Positions 47,917 to 56,675 of a stretch of 64,000 nt of DNA are shown here, one piece after another. The notes beneath the pieces were generated by a model, which ran no database searches, was not told the origin of the DNA, and saw only the letters and a program-made list of their open reading frames with translations. This DNA comes from DASYQD01 sp963837455 (lineage in GTDB: Bacteria; Acidobacteriota; Thermoanaerobaculia; Multivoradales; JAIOJS01). Location: the NCBI GenBank assembly GCA_963837455.1, contig CAWINM010000006.1, positions 124,001-188,000 on the forward strand, in the 5' to 3' direction. Position 1 is the first letter of the stretch; the number at the start of each line of letters is the position of its first letter. A program made the position numbers and the translations under genes.

Positions 47917-49225
47917 TAAGTTGTAATACAGCTCCCCCTGCGCCCCCCCAACGCCAAACGCCCGCGAGCTCCACTGCCCCGGATACTGCAGCAACAGCTT
48001 CTCCCCGAAGGCGACGAAGGGCTCCGGAATCCCACCGTCGTTCTGACTTCCCTCAGGAAGATCGGCGTCCCGAGATGATCCGTCGTCACGTAGATGATCT
48101 CGGTACCCGCCGGATCCGTGACGCGTAGCAGGGCGACGGGCCGCCCGGCGAAGTAGAGGACATCGGTTGCTATGTCCTTCTCGCCCACCTCGCGGTGCCG
48201 GCGCAGGAGCCCGTCGCTGCTGTAGACAGACGTGACGCTCAACGTCTGGTCGTCGGGCAGGATGGTGTCGGCTTCCGTCAAGAAGCCGCGCCCGTCGTAC
48301 TCGAGCGTCGTGGCCCAGTTGTCCTTCGAGAACTGCGGCGAAAGCTCCGACAAGCGGCCATCCGCCGCGATGTCGTAGATGAGATCGTCGATGCTGTCGC
48401 TGTCGACCAGGGAGGTCTGGTTCCCCGCCGCGTCGAAGTCGCGGGTCCAGAGCCGCCCCTTCCCGGTGGTTCGGGTGACGGTGAGCAGCTTGGGATTGTG
48501 ATCTCCACCGTCGTAGCCGAAGTCGAAGCTGTCGCCGTCGACGAGGGCAGTCTGGCGGTTGCCGATCTTGTCGTATATCCAGGTCCGACTGCCCCACGGT
48601 CCTGTGGCGGCGTGCAGGTAGTAGGAGTTGCCGTCATAGCCGAAGGTCGCGGACTCCGCAACGTTGTCCACAGTACCCGAAATGCCCGTGGGGTTGCCGA
48701 CATCGTCGACTGTATACGTGAGGTTCAGCTCTTCCGTGCCGAGCTGGATCGACTGCGGAAAGTAGCGCTGGTCGAAGGTGCGCGCCTCGGCGAAGCCGAT
48801 TGCGAAGAAGACGCTCGTGAGCGGGCCTCCCGAGAGGTAGCTGCTGCTCGTGATCAGGTGGGCTGTTCCGCCACCCTCGGTCAAATCCATCTTCGCGTCT
48901 CGATCGGCGAAATCGGGGATGTACCTTGCCGAGATGCCGTCGGGGTACTGGATCTCCGTGCGGTAGCCGTTCTTGTCGTAAGTGTCGGCCAACGAACCGT
49001 CTCCGAGCAGGCGCCCGAACCGATCGTACGAGTATGCCGCTTCAGGAAGCCGAATAGCCGCCGGTAGGTGGCGACCAAGTGAGCCACGGGCGGCAGGTCA
49101 GGGCGGAGAGGCGGCAGCGGCCCACCCAACGCAGGCGATGCCGACCGCGAGCGCCGTAGACTTAGCCTCGTGACCGCCTGGGACCTCGTCGGCACTTGGG
49201 TCTGTCTGGCTAGGGTGAGCTAGTC

Positions 49226-49819
49226 GTGGCTTCGACAACCGCTCCGCCGCTCGTCGTGGTGCTGGCCGGGCCCAATGGAGCCGGCAAGAGCACGACGGGT
49301 CCCCGATTGCTTGGCGGAGCTCTCCGCGTCGACGTGCTCGTCAACGCCGACACCATCGCGCGCGGCCTGTCGGAGCTCCACCCGGAGAGCGTGGCGATGG
49401 CAGCCGGCCGGATCATGATGGAACGCCTCGCCCATCTTGCAGCCGAGCGAAGGAGCTTCGCCTTCGAAACGACGCTGGCCACGCGTTCGTTCGCCCCCAG
49501 ACTGACGCGCTTGCGAGCGGGGGGCTACCGCACCCACTGCTGCTTCTTGGCCCTGCCCAGCGCCGACATGGCCGTCGACCGGGTCGCGGCACGGGTGCGC
49601 GAAGGCGGACACGACGTTCCGCAGGGCGTGGTCCGGCGGCGATACGTTCGCGGTCTGCGCAACTTCTTCCAGATCTACCTGCCGCTGTTCGACAGCTGGC
49701 AGGTGTTTGACAACTCGCAGCCGGCAGGACCGTTCGTACTGGCGCGAGGTCGCGGCATGACCTTGGACGACATCGCGGACGATTCGGCCTGGCGGCGCCT
49801 GAAGGAGGTCTCGGGATGA
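49226..49819 (+). CDS. Zeta-toxin-family P-loop kinase
   Basis: A 197-residue zeta-like protein from GTG 49226. Walker A is 'VLAGPNGAGKSTTG' near residue 12, followed by 'NADTIARGLSELHPE' (substrate-binding Asp region) and 'RRSFAFETTLATRSF', the conserved F-E-T-T-L block. Zeta toxins phosphorylate UDP-N-acetylglucosamine and block cell-wall synthesis; the subfamily with a downstream small antitoxin is widespread in soil bacteria. The 71-residue gene overlapping its 3' end (ATGA at 49816) is the likely antitoxin. The order toxin then antitoxin is the reverse of epsilon-zeta. Confidence 0.86.
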   Translation: MASTTAPPLVVVLAGPNGAGKSTTGPRLLGGALRVDVLVNADTIARGLSELHPESVAMAAGRIMMERLAHLAAERRSFAFETTLATRSFAPRLTRLRAGGYRTHCCFLALPSADMAVDRVAARVREGGHDVPQGVVRRRYVRGLRNFFQIYLPLFDSWQVFDNSQPAGPFVLARGRGMTLDDIADDSAWRRLKEVSG

Positions 49820-50031
49820 GCGACCAGGCCTCGACCGAGCGGCCTCCGTCCGAGAGGGTGCACGACCTTCCACAAATCCTCGACGAGATGCGTGCGGCGG
49901 TTCGAGAGGCCCTGGCGCGAAGCAAGCGCCTCGGCAATCCCGTGGTCGTCTGGCGTGGGGGCCAAGTCGTCTGGCTGTCTCCGGATCAGATTCCGGAGCC
50001 GGAGCACGATCGAGGGGTACCAGAGGGCTAA
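49816..50031 (+). CDS. Small antitoxin-like partner of the zeta toxin
   Basis: A 71-residue acidic N-terminal/basic-core protein: 'LPQILDEMRAAVREALARSK' is a long amphipathic helix, followed by 'NPVVVWRGGQVVWLSPDQIP', a short beta hairpin. This helix plus 'VV.W..G.VV.L.P..I' layout recurs in small proteins encoded after zeta-type P-loop kinases. ATG 49816 overlaps the toxin stop by 4 nt. Assignment as antitoxin rests on position and size. Confidence 0.72.
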   Translation: MSDQASTERPPSERVHDLPQILDEMRAAVREALARSKRLGNPVVVWRGGQVVWLSPDQIPEPEHDRGVPEG

Positions 50032-50108
50032 CCCAGCGGGTAGGCGCGATTTCCTCATCCCACGACCTCCCAGCCCTGCGCGATGCCTGCCGAGGAGTTC
50101 TGTAGAGT

Positions 50109-50435
50109 TTGGGTGTGCGCCAACGTCCAACGCTTCGCCTGGCATCGTTCGGTGCGGCGTGGATCGCCGCCGTCGCCGCAGGCGCCGCGGATCAGCCGGC
50201 TCCACCGGACCTGCGAGCTCTCTATCACTCGCTCGAGGCGCCACAGCTCGACGCGGTGGCTCCCGCGCCCGACCACCTCGATCTCGGCCGCACGACCCTC
50301 CGCCCCGCCGCGGGCAGCAAGGTCTACCGCATGGTGGCCGGCGGCCGGCCGTGCGGGGTGCTGTTCGACGGCGAGGTGAGCTGCACGCACCGGGTCGCGT
50401 TCGCCATCAGGTTCTTGGCAAACTGCCGGCGGTAG
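50109..50435 (+). pseudogene. N-terminal fragment of a secreted M1-type peptidase-like protein
   Basis: A 108-codon frame (TTG 50109 or GTG 50115) begins with a signal peptide ('LASFGAAWIAAVAAGAA') and continues 'LRALYHSLEAPQLDAVAPAP', 'LDLGRTTLRPAAG' and 'CGVLFDGE'. This resembles the N-terminal segment of acidobacterial M1 aminopeptidases ('LYrsL..a.ld......v.dl.l.r....l..G......v.gr..g.vf.G.g'). After 'FDGE' the sequence loses that character and stops. It is best seen as the surviving first tenth of a larger gene. The spacer 50436-50656 shows nothing further. Confidence 0.45.
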
Positions 50436-50656
50436 CGGACCGGCTGCGAGACCACCCGCGCCTGGCTGAGGTCGACGCGCGCCTCGCACACGAGACGGCG
50501 CACGCATGGTTCCCTCGCGCAGACGCTAGCATGCAAAGTGATGCGCGCGGTCGCATTGCCGCCTGACTGGCTCGCGGCCCGGAGGGAGTCATCGTCGAGC
50601 TGGCGGTGCGGAGGGGTTGACGGGTCGGCGCCGAGGAAGAGGTAACCTTCCCGCCA

Positions 50657-51886
50657 GTGAGCCGCTCCGTCAGCCTGTCGGACCTTCGCGGATGCTCGCG
50701 TCTGGCGGTCGAGGCCACGGTCGGCCTGGCCGATCTGGTGGAAACGGTGCACTGGAGCGTGACGCGCCTGCCGCGGGCGGGGGGCGCAACTCCCAGGCGC
50801 ACGCGCGGGATCACCGGCTTCGTCTACCGGGCCGTACGGCAGATCGCGCAGGCGGTGGGTGGAGGCATCGACGGTGCGTTGGCGCTGCTCGCTCCGATCG
50901 TGGATTCGCCGGCGGCGAGCGCTCCTCCGGCACCGTCCGTCCAGCGCGAGGCGGCGGTCGCGGCGCTCAACGGCGTCCTCGGGGATCACCTCGAGGCGAG
51001 CGCGAACCCGCTCGCCATCCCCATGCAGCTCCGGCGCGGCGGGCGCATCCTCGACGCGGCCCGGGAGAAGGGCGACAGGATCGTGCTCCTCGTTCACGGC
51101 CTCTGCCGGAGCGACCTGCAATGGCGGCGTCGTGGGCACGACCACGGCGCCGCGCTCGCGGCGGATCTCGGATTCACTCCCGTCTACGTGCGCTACAACA
51201 GCGGCCGGTCGGTCGCCGCCAACGGGCGGGAGCTGTCGGAGCGCCTGGAAGCGCTGCTGCAGGCGTGGCCGGAGCCGGTGAGGGAGCTGGTGGTCGTCGC
51301 GCACAGCCTGGGTGGCCTGGTGATGCGGAGCGCCTGCCATGTGGCCGATGGTGCCGCGGCCCCCGGATTGCTGTGGCGCCAACGGCTGCGCAAGATCGTC
51401 TTCCTCGGCACGCCCCACCACGGGGCGCCACTCGAGCGCGTCGGCAACCGGGTGCATCTCGCCCTCGGCACCACCTCGTACACGGCGGCTTTCGCGCGCC
51501 TGGGCCGCATGCGGAGCGCCGGGATCACCGACCTCCGCCACGGCCAGCTCATCGCACCACCCGGGGAGAACCGTTTCGCCCATCGCAGCGGCAAGGGAAT
51601 CTCGCCGCCGCTGCCGCGCGGGGTCGCCTGCTATGCGGTGGCCGCCACCCGCGCGTCGGGCGGCCCCGGGGCGACGAGGAAGTTGGTGAGCGATCGACTC
51701 GGCGACGGTCTGGTCCCCGTAGCGAGCGCCCTGGGCGATCATGCCGATCCGGCGCGGGCGCTGGCGATCCCTCCGACCCGCCGCTGGGTCGGCCACGGCA
51801 TGAGCCACTTCGACCTGCTCGGCCACCCCGAGGTCTACCAGCGGATCAGGGAGTGGCTGACTCCTTCCAGGGCGCGCCGGCGCTAG
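50657..51886 (+). CDS. Alpha/beta hydrolase (lipase/PGAP1-like)
   Basis: A 409-residue predicted serine hydrolase from GTG 50657. After a 125-residue N-terminal helical region comes 'GDRIVLLVHGLCRSDLQW' (oxyanion-hole HG motif), 'VVVAHSLGGLVMRSA' with the nucleophile Ser in G-x-S-x-G-like H-S-L-G-G, and 'FLGTPHHGAPLE', a hallmark of lipases and PGAP1-type acyl hydrolases. 'SDRLGDGLVPVASALG' provides the catalytic Asp and 'GHGMSHFDLLGHPEV' the His. There is no signal peptide, so it is probably cytoplasmic and may act on lipids or polyhydroxyalkanoate-like polyesters. Neighbours give no pathway. Confidence 0.88.
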   Translation: MSRSVSLSDLRGCSRLAVEATVGLADLVETVHWSVTRLPRAGGATPRRTRGITGFVYRAVRQIAQAVGGGIDGALALLAPIVDSPAASAPPAPSVQREAAVAALNGVLGDHLEASANPLAIPMQLRRGGRILDAAREKGDRIVLLVHGLCRSDLQWRRRGHDHGAALAADLGFTPVYVRYNSGRSVAANGRELSERLEALLQAWPEPVRELVVVAHSLGGLVMRSACHVADGAAAPGLLWRQRLRKIVFLGTPHHGAPLERVGNRVHLALGTTSYTAAFARLGRMRSAGITDLRHGQLIAPPGENRFAHRSGKGISPPLPRGVACYAVAATRASGGPGATRKLVSDRLGDGLVPVASALGDHADPARALAIPPTRRWVGHGMSHFDLLGHPEVYQRIREWLTPSRARRR

Positions 51887-51904
51887 TCCCTCGTCGCTCA
51901 GGGT

Positions 51905-52093
51905 TTGCCTGGCCACGTGGATCCCTCGGACGTCGCCGTCGTGCAGTCGGCGATCACCGCCCAGGCGGACCTCATCGTGACGGGCGATCGCGATCTGCTG
52001 GAGGCTTCGCTGCCGCTGCCCGCGGTCCGCGGCGGACCGAGGTGCCAGCCGAACCGGGAGCGCGGCCGAGGGGCTGGGCACTTCGACGTGCGC
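51905..52093 (+). pseudogene. C-terminal remnant of a PIN-domain toxin
   Basis: A short plus-strand frame reads 'DPSDVAVVQSAITAQADLIV' then 'TGDRDLLE', the C-terminal acidic motif of PIN domains (D-x-x-D...A..A.ADyIVTGDkDLL). The N-terminal half with the first Asp is absent and the end is scrambled. It is a decayed toxin gene next to the hydrolase. Confidence 0.6.
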
Positions 52094-52105
52094 TGAGGGG
52101 GCGAC

Positions 52106-53383
52106 CTACAACACCGGGCTATACGTACAGCGCGTACCGGTGGTGAGGTTCTGCTCGATCTTGAGCGCGCCGCTGTCGGTGTTTTGGATCTCGTGCGCCA
52201 GGTAGTCGAGATTGGCCATGCCGGCGTCGAGGACATGGTCCTCCAGCACGGTGCCGCCGTTGTTGAGAATCGCGGACTTGTAGTGGTCTCCTTGGACCTT
52301 GGCCCCGGTGAAGTCGAGCTCTCCCGAGACGAAGATCTTGAGAACTGCGGCCAGCGTGAAGTTCCGGGTCGCCGAGTTGATGCCGTACTGCTCCAGGGAC
52401 GAGCTGATGAGGAAGTCGTACTCGGCCTGGCCGAGGTCGGCGATCATGTTGGGGGACTCGCCCACGCTGCAGTAGGACGAGCCGTAGCTCGGGTTGCCGT
52501 TGGGGTTGACGGGGAGGTCGAGCGCGATCTCCATCTGCTCCCGCCCGTAGCTGTCGTGAGAGCCGCCGGTGAGGGACTGCGGGGTCAGCGGATCGACCGC
52601 GCCGTTCGGCAACCGCCCGTTCTGGTAAGGGGTCTCGAAGCACAGGGCATGGACGCTGGTCCAGGAGGGGCCGCCGGAGAAGAGGGCGGTCTTGATGTAC
52701 CTGCCGGCGTTGTAGGCGCTCAGCGCGTAGGCGATCTGCATGCCGCCGCCGCTGTTGCCGGTGGCGCACAGCCTCTGGTGCTTGGAATTGAGGTCCAGCG
52801 GGGTGTAGTTGAGGCTCAGCCACTCGGCGACCTCTTTCAGGCCACACATCATCTTCTCGCCGCCGTATCCCTCCGCCCCCGCGAAGATCCCGCTGCCGGT
52901 CCGGTTGAGGCCGGTGGAGAGTGCCTCGAACCAGCGGGCCTCGAACGTCTGGTAGCCGGCGAGGTTGAGGTTGTCCACGGTGCGGCTCGCGTACTCCAGG
53001 TAATACAACCCCGTCTGCTCCGTGGAGCCGCCGTAGAACGAGCCGGAGCCCCCTCCCGTGGTCAGGATGACGCCGCCGATCGGGCCGCTGGGATAGACGG
53101 CGGCGTCCGGGCTCTTGATGCGGATGAGCACGTCGGGCGCCGGGTTGGCAGGCCGATAGCGTGGAGGGATGGCGCTCAGGGACGGGATCGGCGCGCAGTG
53201 CACGATGAGCTTCACGCAGACGTCAGCGGTGACGCAGTCCTTGCTGCCGGCGTCCACCTCCGCCTGGGTACCGTAGGTCACTGTCGGCGCTTGGAACGTG
53301 TTGTTGATCGTCGGCGTGTCCGCCAGCGCCGCCGTCGCGCAGAAGCTCGCCGCCAGGAGCAAGAGGCAGGATCTCGGGTTCAT
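52106..53383 (-). CDS. Secreted alpha/beta-hydrolase-like esterase, unassigned
   Basis: A 425-residue exported protein: ATG 53383 gives 'SCLLLLAASFCATAALA' followed by an Ala-Asp cleavage region. The mature part contains 'PIGGVILTTGGGSGSFYG', 'GYQTFEARWFEALSTG', 'RLCATGNSGGGMQIAYALSA' with G-N-S-G-G-G as probable nucleophile elbow, and 'FVSGELDFTGAKVQGDHYKS'. Multiple Cys suggest disulphides. This resembles lipase-like proteins of unknown substrate rather than a defined family. The in-frame open sequence upstream is discussed as a separate fragment. Codon use is less GC-rich at the third position than in the neighbours. Confidence 0.65.
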   Translation of the reverse strand: MNPRSCLLLLAASFCATAALADTPTINNTFQAPTVTYGTQAEVDAGSKDCVTADVCVKLIVHCAPIPSLSAIPPRYRPANPAPDVLIRIKSPDAAVYPSGPIGGVILTTGGGSGSFYGGSTEQTGLYYLEYASRTVDNLNLAGYQTFEARWFEALSTGLNRTGSGIFAGAEGYGGEKMMCGLKEVAEWLSLNYTPLDLNSKHQRLCATGNSGGGMQIAYALSAYNAGRYIKTALFSGGPSWTSVHALCFETPYQNGRLPNGAVDPLTPQSLTGGSHDSYGREQMEIALDLPVNPNGNPSYGSSYCSVGESPNMIADLGQAEYDFLISSSLEQYGINSATRNFTLAAVLKIFVSGELDFTGAKVQGDHYKSAILNNGGTVLEDHVLDAGMANLDYLAHEIQNTDSGALKIEQNLTTGTRCTYSPVL

Positions 53384-53439
53384 CGCGTTTCCTTTCGTGG
53401 GTAGAGCGGGTCGCGAGCCGTAGGCAGCCAGCGGCGTGC

Positions 53440-53810
53440 GCCTGCCTCCTGCCATGGGCTCGGTTGCCATGCACCTCATGACGATGCAACTCATGAGCAT
53501 CACGAACCCTGCGGTGACCCCCTGTTGCCCCTCTCTGCCGGCCACGGTACAGGCAGTGCTGCCATCAGCCTGCGCGCTGCACGTGCAGGGACACTCGCCG
53601 AGCTCCGGCGCCGGCAGCCCGCTCAACCTGACAACGAGGATCTTGTCCACGCCGCCGGGGGCGCCCACGGGGATGACGCTGCCGTTGGCGGCCGGCGAGG
53701 CGACGCTGTACAGCGCGCAGCCGCTGTCGCCGCAGCGCTGGCCCGCCGGCGCCTGCGGACGGTAGGGGTCGCACCGGCAAGGGCGTGACGCGCTCTCTCG
53801 AGGCGCACCG
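53440..53810 (-). pseudogene. Cys-rich coding remnant upstream of the secreted esterase
   Basis: The minus-strand frame in phase with the esterase stays open far upstream and is protein-like over 'APAGQRCGDSGCALYSVASP', 'GSVIPVGAPGGVDKILVVRL' and 'LGECPCTCSAQADGSTACTV'. It has no clear start and runs into the esterase signal peptide, so it is not its N-terminus. It may be the end of a lost secreted Cys-rich protein. Otherwise 53384-53905 shows no gene. Confidence 0.3.
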
Positions 53811-53905
53811 CGAATGCGGTCAGTCGCGGTTACAATTTGTGGACTGTGACTGCGGGAGCAGGTTCGCGCTTCCAGTGCCGCGGAGGTCCACGAGGGTTGA
53901 TCGCC

Positions 53906-55837
53906 GTGCGCACGCTCCTGCTCGCCTGGCTGCTCCTCGCCGCGCCACTCTCGGCCCGCGAGCTCCACTGGAGCCTGATCGAGGTGACGGCGCGGCTGGA
54001 TGCCGCCGGAACGCTCCACGTCCGCGAGCGGCAGCACTTCGTCTTCAGCGGCGACTGGAACGGCGGCGAGCGGAGCTTCCGCGTCGAGGAGGGGCAGCAG
54101 CTCCGCATCCTGGGGTTGCGGCGCATCGACCCGGCGGGCGCCGCCGTGCAGCTGCGGCCCGGCGACCTCGCCGCGGTAGACGAGTACCGATTCTCCGGGG
54201 ACGTGCTGCGCTGGCGCAGCCGCCTGCCCGGTGACCCGGAGCTCGATCGCACGCCGCTCGTCTACGAGATCGACTACGAGCTCGGACGCATCCTGGTTCC
54301 AGTTCGCGGCAGCGGTGGACGCCGCTACACGCTCGATCACGACTTCGCCTTCGGCGATCGGCCGGGGACGATCGAGCGGTTCACCCTCGACTTGGAGCTC
54401 GACCCGGCGTGGCAGCCCAGCCCTCCGCTGCCGGAGCGGTTCACCGCCGGACCGCTCGCGCCGGGGCAGTCGTTCGTCGTCCGGCGCGAGCTCGCCTACT
54501 CCGGAGAGGGGGAGCCCGCGGCGGCGTTCGGCGGGCCCGCGCCGCTGGTGCGGTACACCGTCCTCGTGCTGCTGCTCGCCGGGATGCCGGCGATCTTGGT
54601 GCGCTTCTGGCTGGGCGAGCGAGCGCGGGGCCGCTTCCCGGGCGAGGCGCCGGCGATCGACGAGGCGTGGCTCGAGGAGCACATTCTCAGCCAGCTCCCC
54701 GAGGTGATCGGCTACATGGCGGACGGCAAGAGCGGGGCGCCGGAGGTGGCGGCGATCCTGGCGCGCATGGCCCAGGAGGGGAAGATCACCAGCCGCGTCG
54801 AGCCCCGGCGCCTGCGCGGCCCGCTACTGCGCATGACGCTGGTGGACACCGACGCCGACCTCACCTACCAGGAGCAACAGCTCGTCCACATGTTCTTCTT
54901 CCGCGGAGCGAGCGAGACGGACACCGACACCATCCGCAAGCACTACCGCAAGACCGGCTTCGACCCCGGCAGGAAGATCGAGCCCAACCTCGTCGGCGCC
55001 GCGCTGCGCCACCCGGACTGGCGGCAGGACGTGCCGCGCAAGTGGGAGCGGCTCGATACGCGCGCGTTGCTCGCCGCGTACGCGCTGCTGGTGAGCGGAG
55101 CGTTCTTCGGGTACTCCAGCCTGTGGCTGATGATCTACATGGGCGTGCTCGGCGGGGCGGCGCTGGGCATCGGCCGGCTGGTGGCGCGGCAATCGGCCAA
55201 CCGCGTGCGCGCGCTGCCGTGGTGGTGGCTGGGCGCCGCGGAACCGACGCTGCTCGTCGCCTGGCTGCTCTCCTCGATCGCCAGGCGTGAGGTCAGCCAC
55301 GTGCGGGACTACCCGCTCCTCGTCGCCGCCGGTTTCGTGCTGGTCGTCTACTGGCTCGTCATGCGCGGCGCGCGCACCGACCAGTCGCCGGAGAAGGCGC
55401 TGCTGCGCACCAGGATCGCCGCCGCTCGCCGCTGGTTCGCCGCCGAGCTGCGCCGGCCGACGCCCCGGCTGCGCGACGAGTGGGCCCCCTATCTGATCGC
55501 GCTCGGACTCGGGCGCAATGCGGAGCGCTGGTTCTCGTCGTTCGGACAGGTGGCGGCGGCGAGCGCCGCTGGGGCCGGGCACTCGATGGCATCCGCCTCG
55601 GTCTCGTCGCCGGCGGAGGGAATGACCAACGCCGCCGGCAGCAGCTGGACCGGGGGCGGCGGCACCTTCGGCGGCGGCGGAGCGTCGGGATCGTGGGCCC
55701 TTGCGGCCACCTCGTTGGCGGCAGGCAGCAGCCCGCCGGCGACCTCGTCGAGCGGCGGCGGCGGCAGCAGCTCGTCCGGAGGGAGCAGCTCCTCGAGCAG
55801 CAGCAGCTCGGGTGGTGGTGGCGGCGGCGGCTGGTGA
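53906..55837 (+). CDS. DUF2207-type membrane protein with Gly/Ser-rich tail
   Basis: About 643 residues from GTG 53906, where a signal peptide begins ('RTLLLAWLLLAAPLSARE'). Residues 20-200 form the extracellular DUF2207 beta domain ('WSLIEVTARLDAAGTLHVRE', 'RIDPAGAAVQLRPGD', 'YEIDYELGRIL'). Membrane helices flank a cytoplasmic segment: 'VRYTVLVLLLAGMPAILV', 'LLAAYALLVSGAFFGY', 'YMGVLGGAALGIGRL', 'LLVAWLLSSIA', 'LLVAAGFVLVVYWLV'. The C-terminus is an 85-residue low-complexity Gly/Ser tract ending 'GGGGGGGW', which is characteristic of DUF2207 proteins. Function is unknown; family members are linked to envelope biology. The GGC/AGC repeats in the last 150 bp may cause slippage. Confidence 0.82.
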   Translation: MRTLLLAWLLLAAPLSARELHWSLIEVTARLDAAGTLHVRERQHFVFSGDWNGGERSFRVEEGQQLRILGLRRIDPAGAAVQLRPGDLAAVDEYRFSGDVLRWRSRLPGDPELDRTPLVYEIDYELGRILVPVRGSGGRRYTLDHDFAFGDRPGTIERFTLDLELDPAWQPSPPLPERFTAGPLAPGQSFVVRRELAYSGEGEPAAAFGGPAPLVRYTVLVLLLAGMPAILVRFWLGERARGRFPGEAPAIDEAWLEEHILSQLPEVIGYMADGKSGAPEVAAILARMAQEGKITSRVEPRRLRGPLLRMTLVDTDADLTYQEQQLVHMFFFRGASETDTDTIRKHYRKTGFDPGRKIEPNLVGAALRHPDWRQDVPRKWERLDTRALLAAYALLVSGAFFGYSSLWLMIYMGVLGGAALGIGRLVARQSANRVRALPWWWLGAAEPTLLVAWLLSSIARREVSHVRDYPLLVAAGFVLVVYWLVMRGARTDQSPEKALLRTRIAAARRWFAAELRRPTPRLRDEWAPYLIALGLGRNAERWFSSFGQVAAASAAGAGHSMASASVSSPAEGMTNAAGSSWTGGGGTFGGGGASGSWALAATSLAAGSSPPATSSSGGGGSSSSGGSSSSSSSSSGGGGGGGW

Positions 55838-55873
55838 GCAAGCGCGCGCACACCGGGGTGTAGCATCGAGTCG

Positions 55874-56089
55874 ATGCCGGGCACACCGCCGTTCGCCGAC
55901 GGAATCGATCCGGCCACCGCACACGTCCTCGCCGCGAAGACAGGCGCCGAGCGGCTGGCGATCGCCGCGGCGATGTACCGTTCGGCCCGGCGCATGCTCT
56001 CGCATCACCTGCGGTGCGAGCACCCCGAGTGGTCGCCCGAGCAAGTGGCGACCGAGACGGCACGCCGGCTGGCCCATGGAGCAGGATGA
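55874..56089 (+). CDS. Small protein paired with a nucleotidyltransferase (putative antitoxin-like module)
   Basis: A 71-residue helical protein: 'FADGIDPATAHVLAAKTGAE', 'RLAIAAAMYRSARRMLSHHL' and 'CEHPEWSPEQVATETARRL'. This recurring layout, ending in 'H..W....v..EvArRl.hGa', is seen in short proteins encoded just before DUF6036-type nucleotidyltransferases in acidobacterial and planctomycetal genomes. The 3' end overlaps the next gene by 14 bp, so both are translated from one message. No catalytic motif is present. Confidence 0.72.
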   Translation: MPGTPPFADGIDPATAHVLAAKTGAERLAIAAAMYRSARRMLSHHLRCEHPEWSPEQVATETARRLAHGAG

Positions 56090-56642
56090 CCTGCTCCGCC
56101 ACTTGGTAGGCGCGCTCGAGCGGCTCGAGCTGCCCTACCTGGTGACCGGCTCGATGGCGACCATCTTCTGGGGAGAGCCGCGGTTCACCAACGACATCGA
56201 CGTGGTCGTCCAGCTGCCGGCCGAGAGGGTGGACGCCTTCCTCCGCGAGTTTCCCGCACCGGAGTTCTACGTCGACGAGGAGGCCGCTCGTGGCGCTGTG
56301 GCACGTCGACGGCAGTTCAACGTCATCCACCCCGCCTCCGGTCTCAAGGTGGACGTGATGGTTCCCGTCATGGACGAGCTCGATCGCTCACGGTTCGGGC
56401 GTGCCCGTCGCGTGGAGTCGGGGCCAGGTCTGACCGCTTCGTTCGCGTCGCCGGAGGACGTGATCCTGAAGAAGCTGCAGTACTTCGATGCCGGCGGGTC
56501 GGAGCGGCACCTGCGGGACATCGCCGGCATGCTGAGAGTTTCGGGGAACCAGATCGACAGCGAGTACGTGGCGCAATGGGCCGACCGGCTCGGCCTCGCC
56601 GGTGTGTGGGCCCGGGTGTCGGACCGTTTGCGGACCGAGTGA
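56076..56642 (+). CDS. Nucleotidyltransferase-fold protein (DUF6036-like)
   Basis: A 188-residue protein with 'LELPYLVTGSMATIFWGEPR' and 'FTNDIDVVVQLP', the G-S...D-x-D motif of a minimal nucleotidyltransferase, plus 'GLKVDVMVPV' with the third Asp. The C-terminal half ('ASPEDVILKKLQYFDAGGSE', 'RHLRDIAGMLRVSG') matches the family's helical part. Such proteins act as toxins or defence effectors that modify RNA or protein, sometimes with the small upstream partner as regulator. ATG 56076 overlaps that partner. The catalytic Asp pair is intact. Confidence 0.82.
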   Translation: MEQDDLLRHLVGALERLELPYLVTGSMATIFWGEPRFTNDIDVVVQLPAERVDAFLREFPAPEFYVDEEAARGAVARRRQFNVIHPASGLKVDVMVPVMDELDRSRFGRARRVESGPGLTASFASPEDVILKKLQYFDAGGSERHLRDIAGMLRVSGNQIDSEYVAQWADRLGLAGVWARVSDRLRTE

Positions 56643-56675
56643 GGCGCCCCCACGCGCCGCTCCGCCGGAGGGCGT

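Larger units (their letters stand above)
46734..49108 (-). pseudogene. RHS-repeat gene remnant, interrupted by IS630 and frameshifted
   Basis: From about 49108 the minus strand reads 'EAAYSYDRFGRLLGDGSL', 'TYDKNGYRTEIQYPDG', 'YTVDDVGNPTGISGTVDN' and 'WTRDFDAAGNQTSL', regular YD repeats of RHS proteins, to 'TTDHLGTPIFL' at about 48050. There the frame shifts; the continuation in the next frame is 'GGIPEPFVAFGEKLLLQYPG' and 'GGAQGELYYN', where the IS lies. Beyond the IS the frame resumes 'RWYEPQTGRYTQADPLG' and stops at 46736-46734. The N-terminal signal and most repeats are absent (TGA at the 5' border), so it is a fragment of a polymorphic toxin or wall-associated RHS gene. Confidence 0.88.

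Noticed and set aside
50324..52081. 585-residue minus-strand frame across the alpha/beta hydrolase
   Set aside because: The plus strand holds the H-S-L-G-G nucleophile and catalytic Asp and His; the minus frame is featureless. A short piece near 50400-50510 ('VDLSQARVVSQPVRYRRQ') looks slightly protein-like but has no start or family.
55740..55830. GGC/AGC repeat tract as a separate repeat element
   Set aside because: It is the coding tract of the Gly/Ser-rich tail that DUF2207 proteins normally carry.
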